Shown one piece after another: positions 9,097 through 18,353 of a stretch of DNA of 64,000 bases. Under the pieces are notes generated by a model that saw only the letters and a list, made by a program, of their open reading frames with translations, did not search any database and was not told where the DNA came from. The stretch is from Thalassobellus sp050294475 (GTDB lineage Bacteria; Bacteroidota; Bacteroidia; Flavobacteriales; Flavobacteriaceae): the NCBI GenBank assembly GCA_050294475.1, contig JBNKOE010000021.1, positions 288,068-352,067 on the forward strand. The letters run 5' to 3'. The stretch's first letter is position 1; every line of letters starts with the position of its first letter. The position numbers and the translations under genes are program-made.

Positions 9097-10530
9097 TTAA
9101 AATTGAAAATAAATAAACTGTTGCTCTTCTCCCACAAAAAGGAACATTAGAATAATCAAACTAAAATATATTAACCAACGTAATGGTTTTTTTATAAAAT
9201 CTATTTGCTCTATTGCATACTCTCCATTTCTGCCAATCCACTCAATAATAATAAATCCTATTAACAATACTAAAAGAGTAATTGGAAGAATTTCAGGCTT
9301 AGTAAAAAGTGTTCTTGAAAATATTTTTTGAAGAAAAGAAAAAGCATGGTCTACTGAATTAGCTCTAAAAAACACCCATGCAATAACAGTTATAAAAAAA
9401 GTACTCAATATTTGTGACAATTCTTTTATGTTAGGGAAATACTTATCCTTAGCTACCATATCAGTATTTACTCTATTTTTTCCGGTTAACATTAATGGTA
9501 AAAAATATAAGGCATTTAATGCTCCCCAAATAATAAAAGTCCAATTTGCCCCATGCCAAAAACCACTTACAATAAATATTATAAAAGTATTCCGAATTTT
9601 CATTTTTAATCCTCCTTTACTTCCCCCCAGAGGAATATAAACATAGTCTCTAAACCATGTAGATAAAGATATATGCCATCTTCTCCAGAATTCAGCAATA
9701 TCTCTCGAAAAATAAGGAAAGGCAAAATTTCTTTTAAGATCAAAACCAAATAATCTAGATATACCAATTGCTATATCTGAATAACCTGAAAAGTCACCAT
9801 AGATTTGAAATGCAAAAAGAAATGCTCCTAAAAACAATGTGCTTCCTGAATAATCATTAGAATTATTAAATATAGTATTAGCATACCGTGCACAATTATC
9901 TGCTATTACAACCTTTTTGAATAACCCCCATAAAATTTGTCTTAATCCATCTACTGCTTTTTTGTAATCAAACTTTCTTTTTTTGTAAAACTGAGGTAAT
10001 AAATTAGTTGCACGTTCAATTGGTCCAGCTACTAATTGGGGAAAGAAACTAACAAAGGCTAAAAATGAAAAAATATCTTTTGTCGGTTCTAATCTTTTGT
10101 TATATACATCTATTGTATAGCTTAGAGTTTGAAATGTATAAAAACTAATACCAACAGGAAGTATAATATTTAGAGTATTTGCTTTTATTTCATAACCAAA
10201 ATAAGAAAATGAATTAACAAAACTTTCAATAAAAAAATTGTAGTATTTAAAAAAGCCTAAAAATCCAATATTTACACAAATACTAGTCCATAAAAGAAGC
10301 TTTCTTTTTTTTATATTTATTTCTTTTTCTAATAACATTCCTATGCTAAAATCAACTAAAGAACTAAAAATTATTAAGGATAAAAACCTCCAATCCCACC
10401 AACCATAAAACAAGTAACTTCCAGCAATTATTAAAATATTTTGAAATTTTAAATTTTGATTAGTTACAAACCAGTATAAGGTGAATATTATTGGTAAAAA
10501 AATAAAAAACTCAAAAGAATTGAATAACAT
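9097..10530 (-). CDS. MBOAT family O-acyltransferase (AlgI-like)
   Basis: A 477-residue polytopic membrane protein with the AlgI-type signatures FYGWWDWRFLSL (41-52), ILPVGISFYTFQT (123-135), the FWRRWHISLSTWFRDY block (281-296) and the catalytic His326 in FWHGANW. It is predicted to carry an acyl group, normally acetyl from acetyl-CoA, across the inner membrane for polymer O-acylation with the SGNH protein encoded just downstream. The protein ends in FIYFQF, with Tyr474 inside a motif that recurs in the second MBOAT of this window and resembles the C-terminal motif of DltX. A 142-base gap separates it from the upstream Wzy gene, so an internal promoter is possible. Confidence 0.93.
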   Translation of the reverse strand: MLFNSFEFFIFLPIIFTLYWFVTNQNLKFQNILIIAGSYLFYGWWDWRFLSLIIFSSLVDFSIGMLLEKEINIKKRKLLLWTSICVNIGFLGFFKYYNFFIESFVNSFSYFGYEIKANTLNIILPVGISFYTFQTLSYTIDVYNKRLEPTKDIFSFLAFVSFFPQLVAGPIERATNLLPQFYKKRKFDYKKAVDGLRQILWGLFKKVVIADNCARYANTIFNNSNDYSGSTLFLGAFLFAFQIYGDFSGYSDIAIGISRLFGFDLKRNFAFPYFSRDIAEFWRRWHISLSTWFRDYVYIPLGGSKGGLKMKIRNTFIIFIVSGFWHGANWTFIIWGALNALYFLPLMLTGKNRVNTDMVAKDKYFPNIKELSQILSTFFITVIAWVFFRANSVDHAFSFLQKIFSRTLFTKPEILPITLLVLLIGFIIIEWIGRNGEYAIEQIDFIKKPLRWLIYFSLIILMFLFVGEEQQFIYFQF

Positions 10531-10672
10531 AAATAAATTTTAATTTGGGTTGGATTAATATACTCAATTGAATACTAAACAAATATCTCATATCTTTTCA
10601 GAGTTATCAAAATAATTCTTTGAATGACATGATTTAACTTCAATCTGCATTGGATTATGAGATGTAAATACT

Positions 10673-11863
10673 TTAAACTAGTTGTTTATTTTTATCATCT
10701 AGTAAATACCCAATATATACAAATAAAGCCATTAAATAGGGTTGATTTATTACACTTTGTAAGCTAAGCATGAAAATACACATTGTTATAAGCATGGGTA
10801 ATATAAAAAAACGAATGTTTGGAGGGTTTGTAATTGCATTTTTAAAATATGTTCCTAGCATAAACAAGAAAATTAATAATGTAAATATTCCTGCATCTGC
10901 CCAAACTCCTACAACAGTATTATGACCTCTTTGTGAAATGGCAAAATCAATACCATTGCCTAAAAAAGGGTTCTCAAAAATATAATTAAGTAAATTAGCT
11001 ACTAATTCATTTCTACCAGAATCATCTACTTCACTGGTATTTAAAGTTAAAATATTAACAATATTATTCACTTTTGCTTGCTGGTGCGGTCTTAAATTTA
11101 GACTTGAAGTTAAAGAGTCTAGATTTATTAATGTTATGTATAAAGCAGGAGCTATAATAAAAGTTAAGAGAATACGCTTAGGAGTAAAAAACTTATAGTT
11201 AAGCATTATATTACATATAATAAATACCATAAATCCTGTAGTAGAAAAGGTTAGTGCTAAACAGTAAAACATTAATAGTAATAAAATAACTTTAAAATAT
11301 TTTAAAGTTGTTTTTACTGGATTGAATAATTTAAATATAAATATATAGGATAGTATAGAAACCAAAGCAGCGTTATTAGCGTCTCCAAAAACACCTTCAG
11401 CTCTGTCTAATTTATAAATATATATGCCATTATGATCTAAATCAAAATTCATTTTAAATAAAATAATACATAAAATAGACGATGTAGCGAAAGAAACTAA
11501 TGTTACTTCTCTAAATAATTTTCTATTTTCTGGAACACTCAAGTATACATAAAAAGCAAGTACATAAATGAAAGGAATAATACTAACCAAAATTTGAGCA
11601 GGATTATTATTTAAAGCACTACCTAATGTAGCAAATGAGAAATAAGCAATGTAAAAAACAATCCATAACTTAGCTGTTTTAGAAAATTTACCGCTTTTTT
11701 TTATATTAATTACTATTCCTGTAATTAAAAGTGCTAAATTTCCATATGCAATAATTTGAGCTAGAGTACTTGAAATAAATCGAGTAGCAAAAACTTGTAA
11801 ATTAAATACCGTTATTACAAATGGTAATAAAAAACAGATAATATTTATATTCTTAGTTTTCAA
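10673..11863 (-). CDS. O-antigen polymerase/ligase-like membrane protein (Wzy candidate)
   Basis: A 396-residue protein made almost entirely of hydrophobic segments (about ten), with a longer polar loop near residues 258-300 (NLRPHQQAKVN... to ENPFLGNG). The GNGIDFA element after this loop resembles the periplasmic loop of the Wzy_C family. Wzy proteins polymerise lipid-linked repeat units on the periplasmic side. It sits between a flippase/glycosyltransferase group and the MBOAT gene, as expected for a Wzy-dependent locus, and overlaps the upstream glycosyltransferase by 11 bases. No other polymerase candidate is seen in the window. A ligase role (WaaL-like) cannot be excluded by sequence. 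Confidence 0.8.
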   Translation of the reverse strand: MKTKNINIICFLLPFVITVFNLQVFATRFISSTLAQIIAYGNLALLITGIVINIKKSGKFSKTAKLWIVFYIAYFSFATLGSALNNNPAQILVSIIPFIYVLAFYVYLSVPENRKLFREVTLVSFATSSILCIILFKMNFDLDHNGIYIYKLDRAEGVFGDANNAALVSILSYIFIFKLFNPVKTTLKYFKVILLLLMFYCLALTFSTTGFMVFIICNIMLNYKFFTPKRILLTFIIAPALYITLINLDSLTSSLNLRPHQQAKVNNIVNILTLNTSEVDDSGRNELVANLLNYIFENPFLGNGIDFAISQRGHNTVVGVWADAGIFTLLIFLFMLGTYFKNAITNPPNIRFFILPMLITMCIFMLSLQSVINQPYLMALFVYIGYLLDDKNKQLV

Positions 11864-12920
11864 GTTGCTGAAATATTTTTAAATACTTTTCATAAATACC
11901 TTCAATTTTAAATCTGTCTAGAGAGTTAATGCCATTATTTGACAATTTAATTCTTAGATCGGTATTATTTATTAAGTTATTAATATTTTCAGCCATAGAT
12001 TTTGAGTTTTGATCTTCGACTAATATACCATTATAATTGTTTTGAATAATATCTGATGGACCAGTTTTGCAATCATAAGAAATGCACGCCATTCCTTGAG
12101 ACATGGCTTCTAGTAAAACCATGGGTAATCCTTCAAATCTTGATGTCATAACATAGATTTCAGATCTTTTCATTATTTCTGCTACTTTAGTTGAATATCC
12201 TTCAAAGACAACTTGATTTGAAATATTATGCTTAATTACTAATTCATTTAAAAATCTATAGCCCTTATCTCCAGCACCAACTATCTTTAAACTCCATTCT
12301 TTGTTTTTTTTTAAAACAGGAGCTATTATTGGTATTAAGTTGTCAAAGCCTTTATGATGATATCTATTAAGGTCTCCAACTGCTAAAATGACTTTTTTTC
12401 TTTGTCTGTTTTGCTCTTTAAAAATGTCAAATGTACTAGGGTTGGGCATTATTTGGACATTTACTTTACGGTTTTTGTAAAACTCATAGTCATAATTAGT
12501 AAGTACTGTTAGAACATCGGTTAATCTATATAAATAATTCCTTGTAAAATTACCTAAAGAATCTGTTTTTTTTAGATGATTATTGTGTTCTGAAGAAATT
12601 ACTTTTATTCTAAATAATTTACCTACTAAAATTCCAATAAAATTTCCATGTGTCATAAATGGAATTAAGATATCTGGTCGGTTATTTTTTTTGGTATATA
12701 GTTTTGATAAATTATAAATACTCCTAATAGTATGGTTTTTTATTTTTCCATTGTGTAATCGTATACGCTGTACTTTATCATTAGGTCTAAAATCTTCAGG
12801 ATCATTAAAGGTAATAATAGTTATATTGTGTTTTTTTTCTGCAAAATAATTTGCCAGAAGAATCATAACTCTTTCAGCTCCTCCTGCTACAAGTGAATTA
12901 ATTAAAAAATGTATTTTCAT
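11853..12920 (-). CDS. GT4 family glycosyltransferase
   Basis: A 355-residue GT-B transferase with AGGAERV at about 12-18 and the EX7E motif with Glu262 and Glu270 in FEGLPMVLLEAM. The AVGDLNRYHHKG segment (179-190) marks the start of the nucleotide-binding domain. Its ATG shares one base with the flippase stop codon, and its 3' end overlaps the Wzy gene by 11 bases, so translation is probably coupled along flippase, transferase and polymerase. It is expected to extend the lipid-linked repeat unit; sugar specificity is unknown. Confidence 0.9.
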   Translation of the reverse strand: MKIHFLINSLVAGGAERVMILLANYFAEKKHNITIITFNDPEDFRPNDKVQRIRLHNGKIKNHTIRSIYNLSKLYTKKNNRPDILIPFMTHGNFIGILVGKLFRIKVISSEHNNHLKKTDSLGNFTRNYLYRLTDVLTVLTNYDYEFYKNRKVNVQIMPNPSTFDIFKEQNRQRKKVILAVGDLNRYHHKGFDNLIPIIAPVLKKNKEWSLKIVGAGDKGYRFLNELVIKHNISNQVVFEGYSTKVAEIMKRSEIYVMTSRFEGLPMVLLEAMSQGMACISYDCKTGPSDIIQNNYNGILVEDQNSKSMAENINNLINNTDLRIKLSNNGINSLDRFKIEGIYEKYLKIFQQLEN

Positions 12921-14290
12921 TAAATTATAGCCTTATATTGTTTGTAAGTATAGCCAAAATAAAAACAACTACTTATAATTAGTACTAAAGTTGTGCTTAA
13001 TGCTAAGCCATAAACATCATAATATTTAATCAAAACAATATTTAAAACAATATTTACTAAAAGATTAAATAATGATATCCAAGCCATAAAAGCATTTTTA
13101 TTTATACTGGTTAAAAACTTAACTATTATTAAAGTGCAAAGATAGAAAGGAACATGAGCTAATATGATTTTTTGTATTAGAGCGACTTTTAAAGTGTCTT
13201 CGTGTGTGAATTCGTTTCTTTCAAAAAGGATTTCAATAATCCAATCAGACATAAATATTCCAATTATAGTTAAGACAATGGTTAACCCAATTACTAACTT
13301 TAAAGTTTTGAAAAGATGCTTATAAGCAGCTTCTAAGTTTTCGTTTACTAATTTTGAAAAATGAGGAAGAAGCACATTACCTATTGCTGTAATAACTATT
13401 GTAATTGTAAATGATGGGATTTTTATTCCGTAATTTAAAGCGGAAATTGAGCCAGCAAGTAATGGAGCTGCAAAAAATTGATCAATGTAGTTATTCATAG
13501 CTGTTAAAAAACTCGATGATATTTTGGGGGGCAATTGACGTAGCATTAAATATGCATTTTCATTCATTATAGGTTTACTTAATGAAATATTTTTTAGTTT
13601 TAATGATGTTAATAATATATATATAAAACTTAAAGCACTTCCTGTTAGCGTTCCCAACGCTAGTACCATATCTCCTAATTTTTCTTTTAAAAAAACAAGG
13701 AATAAAATCATGGTTATTAATGGGAAAATGGCAGAAATGGTAGATAATAAGAAGCGGTTAGAGATTTCTAACAAGCCATTTAAAACAGATGATATTCCCC
13801 AAAAAAACAAGCAAGGAAGTATGATAAAAAGCTGGTTTTTTATTAATTCATAATATCTTTCAGAATGTCCAGGGTATATGACTTCTAAAAAAAAATCTGT
13901 AGATAAATATGCAATTAATAAAGAGAATCCTGATATTCCTATAGTTATGAGTAATATTACTGATTGAAAACTAGATTTATTACCATTTTCTTTTATTTCA
14001 TTGATGTAATTTGGTATAAAAATATTTCTTAATGAACTAATAAAAACACTTTGGATAAAAGATGGCACTAAAATAGCAATAAAGAATGTATCTAATAATT
14101 CGGATAAACCAAAACTACTAGCGATTATAGTTTCTTTATAAAAAGCAATAACTTTTATAATTAAAGTTACCATGCCCACAATCATCATATTCCTTAATAG
14201 CGGATTATGAAAATATTTTCTCATTATCTCAGGGATATTTTTTAATCCAGAAGAAACAGTTTTTAAATTAAAGGGTTTTGTAATTTTCAT
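12920..14290 (-). CDS. MurJ/Wzx-type lipid-linked oligosaccharide flippase
   Basis: A 456-residue protein with 12-14 predicted transmembrane segments from about residue 32. The region KETIIASSFGLSELLDTFF (52-70) and the segments around NNYIDQFFAAPLLAGS resemble the MurJ branch of the MOP superfamily. In a polysaccharide locus it most likely moves the finished lipid-linked repeat unit to the periplasm. The chosen ATG overlaps the end of the TviB-type gene by 23 bases; an internal Met at about residue 23, just before the first conserved residues, would remove the overlap and is an alternative start. A true peptidoglycan MurJ is less likely given the neighbours. Confidence 0.85.
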   Translation of the reverse strand: MKITKPFNLKTVSSGLKNIPEIMRKYFHNPLLRNMMIVGMVTLIIKVIAFYKETIIASSFGLSELLDTFFIAILVPSFIQSVFISSLRNIFIPNYINEIKENGNKSSFQSVILLITIGISGFSLLIAYLSTDFFLEVIYPGHSERYYELIKNQLFIILPCLFFWGISSVLNGLLEISNRFLLSTISAIFPLITMILFLVFLKEKLGDMVLALGTLTGSALSFIYILLTSLKLKNISLSKPIMNENAYLMLRQLPPKISSSFLTAMNNYIDQFFAAPLLAGSISALNYGIKIPSFTITIVITAIGNVLLPHFSKLVNENLEAAYKHLFKTLKLVIGLTIVLTIIGIFMSDWIIEILFERNEFTHEDTLKVALIQKIILAHVPFYLCTLIIVKFLTSINKNAFMAWISLFNLLVNIVLNIVLIKYYDVYGLALSTTLVLIISSCFYFGYTYKQYKAII

Positions 14291-15554
14291 TAGGATTTTT
14301 TATAAAACCTTTTATATCATATATTATACCTTTTGAATTTAATAAATCATCAAAGTTAAAATCAAGAAACTCTTTATGCGCAACACCTAAAACAATGGTA
14401 TCAAAAAGCCCCTTTGGTAAAACAGTTGATGTCATTAAATTGTATTCATGTTTCACTTCAGCAGGGTTTGCCCATGGGTCATAAATAGTGATATCAATAC
14501 CATATTCTCTTAAATGTTTAATAACATCAATAATTTTAGTATTTCTTACATCTGGGCAATTTTCTTTAAATGTGATTCCAAGCATTAGTATTTTAGCACC
14601 ATTAACTTTTAAATCCTTTTTTACCATCATTTTAACAACTTCACTAGCTACATATTGTCCCATACTATCGTTAACACGTCTTCCAGCTAGTATGATTTCA
14701 GGATGGTATCCAATTTCTTGTGCTTTTTGTGCTAAATAATAAGGGTCTACACCAATACAATGGCCACCAACCAGACCTGGTTTAAAAGGAAGAAAGTTCC
14801 ATTTTGTACCTGCTGCTTCTAATACAGCATGAGTATTAATATCCATAAGGTTGAATATTTTTGCTAACTCATTAACAAAAGCAATATTAATATCACGTTG
14901 TGAATTTTCTATAACCTTAGCAGCTTCCGCTACTTTAATAGTAGGAGCAAGGTGTGTACCAGCAGTAATAACACTGGCATATAAATCATTCACTTTAATG
15001 CCAATTTCTGGTGTTGAACCCGCTGTTACTTTTAAAATTTTATCGACCGTATGCTCTTTATCTCCTGGGTTAATTCTTTCTGGTGAGTAGCCTGCATAAA
15101 AATCGACATTGAACTTAAGTCCACTAATTTTTTCTAAAATAGGCACACATTCATCTTCAGTGACACCAGGATAAACTGTAGATTCGTAAATGACAATATC
15201 ATCTTTTTTAAGCACCTTCGCAACCGTTTCACTCGATTTATAAAGTGGTGTTAAATCGGGTCTATTATTTTTATCGATAGGTGTAGGTACTGTTACTACA
15301 TAATAGTTACAGTTTTTTATATCATTAATGTTAGAAGAACAATATAAGCCATTATTAGAGTCTGGACTCTCTTTTAATACGGCTTTTAAAACATCATCTT
15401 CAATTTCTAAAGTAACATCTTTACCTTGTTGTAATTCTGAAATTCGCTTATCATTAATATCAAAGCCTACAACAGGATATTTTGTTGCAAATAAACGTGC
15501 TAATGGTAACCCTACGTAACCTAATCCTATAATTGCAATTTTTTTTGTATTCAT
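14268..15554 (-). CDS. UDP-N-acetylhexosamine 6-dehydrogenase (TviB/WbpO-type)
   Basis: A 428-residue nucleotide-sugar dehydrogenase. The N-terminal NAD-binding motif is GLGYVGLP at 10-17. The catalytic Cys266 lies in GGHCIGVDPYYLA, the version typical of WecC/TviB/WbpO rather than UDP-glucose dehydrogenases. It oxidises C6 of a UDP-HexNAc to the uronate in two NAD-dependent steps. A WbpP-type UDP-GlcNAc 4-epimerase two genes upstream makes UDP-GalNAcA the likely product, as in the Vi antigen and Pseudomonas O6 pathways. It starts six bases after the ugd-like gene and overlaps the flippase by 23 bases. Confidence 0.88.
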   Translation of the reverse strand: MNTKKIAIIGLGYVGLPLARLFATKYPVVGFDINDKRISELQQGKDVTLEIEDDVLKAVLKESPDSNNGLYCSSNINDIKNCNYYVVTVPTPIDKNNRPDLTPLYKSSETVAKVLKKDDIVIYESTVYPGVTEDECVPILEKISGLKFNVDFYAGYSPERINPGDKEHTVDKILKVTAGSTPEIGIKVNDLYASVITAGTHLAPTIKVAEAAKVIENSQRDINIAFVNELAKIFNLMDINTHAVLEAAGTKWNFLPFKPGLVGGHCIGVDPYYLAQKAQEIGYHPEIILAGRRVNDSMGQYVASEVVKMMVKKDLKVNGAKILMLGITFKENCPDVRNTKIIDVIKHLREYGIDITIYDPWANPAEVKHEYNLMTSTVLPKGLFDTIVLGVAHKEFLDFNFDDLLNSKGIIYDIKGFIKNPNENYKTL

Positions 15555-15560
15555 AATTTA

Positions 15561-16940
15561 TTATTGTCCAATTGAAGAATATTCAAACCCTATTTTTTCC
15601 ATTTCAGATTTGTCTAGTATATTTCTACCATCAAAAATAAAAGCAGGCTTTTTCATTTCGGCATATATTTTTTTCCAATCGTAGGTTTTAAACTCATCCC
15701 ATTCCGTCATAATTGCTACCGCATGAGCATCTTTTAAAGCTTCGTATGGAGTTTCAGTTGCTTGCATCAAACTATTGTTTTCTTCTTCAGATCTTGTATT
15801 TAAATAGTTTAAATCTGATTGCATTTTTTCATTAGATACTTTTGGGTCATAAACAGCAATATTAGCTTGTTCATTTAACAAATGGTCAGCAACATATATA
15901 GCTGCAGATTCTCTTGTATCATTAGTATCTTTTTTGAATGCCCACCCTAAGAATCCTATTTTTTTACCTGAAACCGTATTGTATAAAGTACTAATTAAAT
16001 GGTCTGCAAACCGTCTTTTTTGGTGGTCGTTTAATATGATGACTTGTTCCCAATAATCAGCTACAGCTTGTAAGTTATAGCTTCTGGCAATGTATACTAG
16101 ATTTAAAATGTCTTTTTGGAAACATGATCCACCAAAACCTACCGAAGATTTAAGGAATTTTGAGCCTATTCTAGAATCCATTCCAATGGCTTTAGCAACT
16201 TCATTAACGTTAGCTTCAGTTTTTTCACATAATTCTGAAATGGCATTGATAGAAGAGATTCGTTGGGCTAAAAATGCATTTGCTGTTAGTTTAGATAATT
16301 CTGAAGACCAAACATTGGTTCTTAAAATTTTTTCTTGAGGCACCCAACTTCCGTAAATAGTCGCTAAACTTTCAATAGCTTCTTCAGATTCTCCACCTAT
16401 TAAAACACGATCTGGATTTAATAAATCAGCTATAGCTGTTCCTTCAGCTAAAAATTCAGGATTTGATAAAATATCAAATTTCACATTATTTCCAGTATTA
16501 CTCAAAATACTTTTAATTGCTTGTGCTGTTCTTACAGGTAAAGTTGATTTTTCAACAACTATTTTATCAGTTTTTGCTACTTCGGCTATATTTCTAGCAC
16601 AAAGCTCAACGTATTTTAAGTCGGCAGCCATACCTTTTCCCTTACCATACGTTTTGGTAGGAGTATTTACAGATATGAATATCATTTCTGATTCTTCAAT
16701 AGCTTTATTTATTTCTGTAGAAAAAAATAAATTTTTTCCTCTAGTTTCTGCTACAATTTCTGCTAAACCAGGCTCGTAGATAGGTAATTTAGAAACATCA
16801 GAATCATTCCAGGCATCAATTCTTGCTTGGTTAATATCTACAATTGAGACTTTAATATTTGGATTTTTTTTGGCAATAACAGCCATTGTCGGACCTCCTA
16901 CGTATCCGGCTCCAATACAGCAAATTTTTGTTACTTTCAT
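15561..16940 (-). CDS. ugd: UDP-glucose 6-dehydrogenase (UGDH type)
   Basis: A 459-residue enzyme. NAD-binding GAGYVGGP is at 10-17, EKSTLPVRTA at 130-139 and the catalytic Cys273 in VGFGGSCFQKD. The length and details (the IYEPGL segment, long C-terminal domain) match the long UGDH form shared with eukaryotes rather than the short bacterial Ugd. It makes UDP-glucuronate from UDP-glucose. A UDP-glucuronate 4-epimerase-type gene at 18354-19376 could turn the product into UDP-galacturonate. A 283-base gap separates it from the upstream epimerase, so it may have its own promoter; the downstream tviB-like gene follows after six bases. Confidence 0.93.
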   Translation of the reverse strand: MKVTKICCIGAGYVGGPTMAVIAKKNPNIKVSIVDINQARIDAWNDSDVSKLPIYEPGLAEIVAETRGKNLFFSTEINKAIEESEMIFISVNTPTKTYGKGKGMAADLKYVELCARNIAEVAKTDKIVVEKSTLPVRTAQAIKSILSNTGNNVKFDILSNPEFLAEGTAIADLLNPDRVLIGGESEEAIESLATIYGSWVPQEKILRTNVWSSELSKLTANAFLAQRISSINAISELCEKTEANVNEVAKAIGMDSRIGSKFLKSSVGFGGSCFQKDILNLVYIARSYNLQAVADYWEQVIILNDHQKRRFADHLISTLYNTVSGKKIGFLGWAFKKDTNDTRESAAIYVADHLLNEQANIAVYDPKVSNEKMQSDLNYLNTRSEEENNSLMQATETPYEALKDAHAVAIMTEWDEFKTYDWKKIYAEMKKPAFIFDGRNILDKSEMEKIGFEYSSIGQ

Positions 16941-17223
16941 TTTTTAAGATTATAAATGCCTCTATAACAAATTAATAGTTTTGGCTATCGTATTAAAATT
17001 TGTATTTGGTATTATAGTTTAATATTTAAATTTTTATTAATTATCATTTCTCTATAATTAATTGTTGTACTTTTAGTGTACTTAAACAATGTAAATCCAT
17101 GTAATTTATCGGTAAAAAAGCATTTTATCGATAAATTTGATTAAAAATTATCTCTTTAAAATTAATAACTTCATATAAGTTGATATAATAGAAAGGATAT
17201 TAATTTTATAATTTAATTTTTAA
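16941..17223. promoter_or_regulatory. Intergenic region with palindromic TTTATCGATAAA site
   Basis: This 283-base AT-rich gap lies between ugd and the WbpP-type gene, both read leftward, and probably holds the ugd promoter. I see no gene in it. It contains the 12-base palindrome TTTATCGATAAA at 17124-17135 and a related TTTATCGGTAAA at about 17105-17116, centres 19 bases apart. The same 15-base word, CATTTTATCGATAAA, occurs at 24926-24940 upstream of the pectate-lyase-like gene. This is consistent with a shared operator, but no binding protein is known to me. Confidence 0.35.
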
Positions 17224-18210
17224 TTATAAGTTTTTCCAATACCAATTAACAGCTTCTTTTATACCGTCATTAATATTGTATTTAGGGTTGTAGTTCAATA
17301 ATTTTTTTGCTTTTTTAACAGATGCTAAAGAATGTGGAACATCCCCAGCTCTATTTTCACGATGCTTTATTTCAATATTTTTAATTGTATCATCAAAAGC
17401 AGAAAGATGCTCTTTAAGTAAACTTGTTAGCTCTAATAAAGTTGTTCGGTCTCCATACGCAACATTGTATACCGTATTTAATGCATCTTTATTATTAGTT
17501 GTAATGGCAAGTATATTCATTTGAATAACATTGTCTATATAAGTAAAGTCTCTTGAATAACTTCCATCTCCATTAATTATAGGAGATTCATGGTTAATAA
17601 ATTGCTTTACAAAAAGAGGAATTACTGCTGCATAAGCACCATTAGGATCTTGCCTTTTTCCGAAAACATTAAAATAGCGTAAACCAATAGTATCTAAACC
17701 ATATGTTTTTTGAAATATATCGGCGTATAATTCATTTACATATTTTGTTATAGCATAAGGAGATAAAGGTTTTCCAATAACTTCTTCAACTTTAGGTAAT
17801 GCTTCATGATCACCATATGTTGAGGAGCTAGCTGCGTATACAAACCTCTTTACGTTTGCATCTCTTGCAGCAACAAGCATATTTAAAAAACCAGATACAT
17901 TAACATCATTCGTGGTAATTGGATCATTAATAGATCTAGGTACCGATCCTAAAGCAGCTTCATGTAAAATGTAATCAACATTTTTACAGGCTTTATGACA
18001 ATCTTCAAGATTTCTTATATCACCTTCAATAAGTTTAAAGTTGCTATCCTTGAGAAAGGGTTTTATGTTTTCTTTTTTACCAGTAGAAAAATTATCTAAA
18101 CAAATAGTTTTAATATTATTGTTTAGTAAAGTTTCACAAAGATTTGAACCGATAAACCCTGCACCACCAGTAACTAGGATAGTTTTATCTTTTAAAATAC
18201 TGAAATTCAT
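17224..18210 (-). CDS. UDP-GlcNAc 4-epimerase (WbpP/TviC-type)
   Basis: A 328-residue extended SDR enzyme. NAD-binding GGAGFIGS is at 15-22; the catalytic set is Ser-Thr at SSSTYG (128-133) and the YxxxK motif Tyr152/Lys156 in SPYAITKY. The segments DNFSTG and YGDHEALPK are characteristic of the WbpP/TviC subgroup, which prefers N-acetylated UDP-hexosamines and interconverts UDP-GlcNAc with UDP-GalNAc, or the matching uronates. It therefore pairs with the TviB/WbpO-type dehydrogenase at 14268-15554 to give UDP-GalNAcA. It is followed by a 283-base gap before ugd and preceded by a 143-base gap. Confidence 0.88.
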   Translation of the reverse strand: MNFSILKDKTILVTGGAGFIGSNLCETLLNNNIKTICLDNFSTGKKENIKPFLKDSNFKLIEGDIRNLEDCHKACKNVDYILHEAALGSVPRSINDPITTNDVNVSGFLNMLVAARDANVKRFVYAASSSTYGDHEALPKVEEVIGKPLSPYAITKYVNELYADIFQKTYGLDTIGLRYFNVFGKRQDPNGAYAAVIPLFVKQFINHESPIINGDGSYSRDFTYIDNVIQMNILAITTNNKDALNTVYNVAYGDRTTLLELTSLLKEHLSAFDDTIKNIEIKHRENRAGDVPHSLASVKKAKKLLNYNPKYNINDGIKEAVNWYWKNL

Positions 18211-18353
18211 TTAATTTGGGGTTTAAAATTTAATTCGAAACAAATATGTAAAAAATAATTGATACAAAATTAATTATTATATCAAGTATATGTTTTTCAC
18301 GATAAACTTCGTTTAAAAATATTAACGGTAGAAAAACATCGATTAAATGACAA

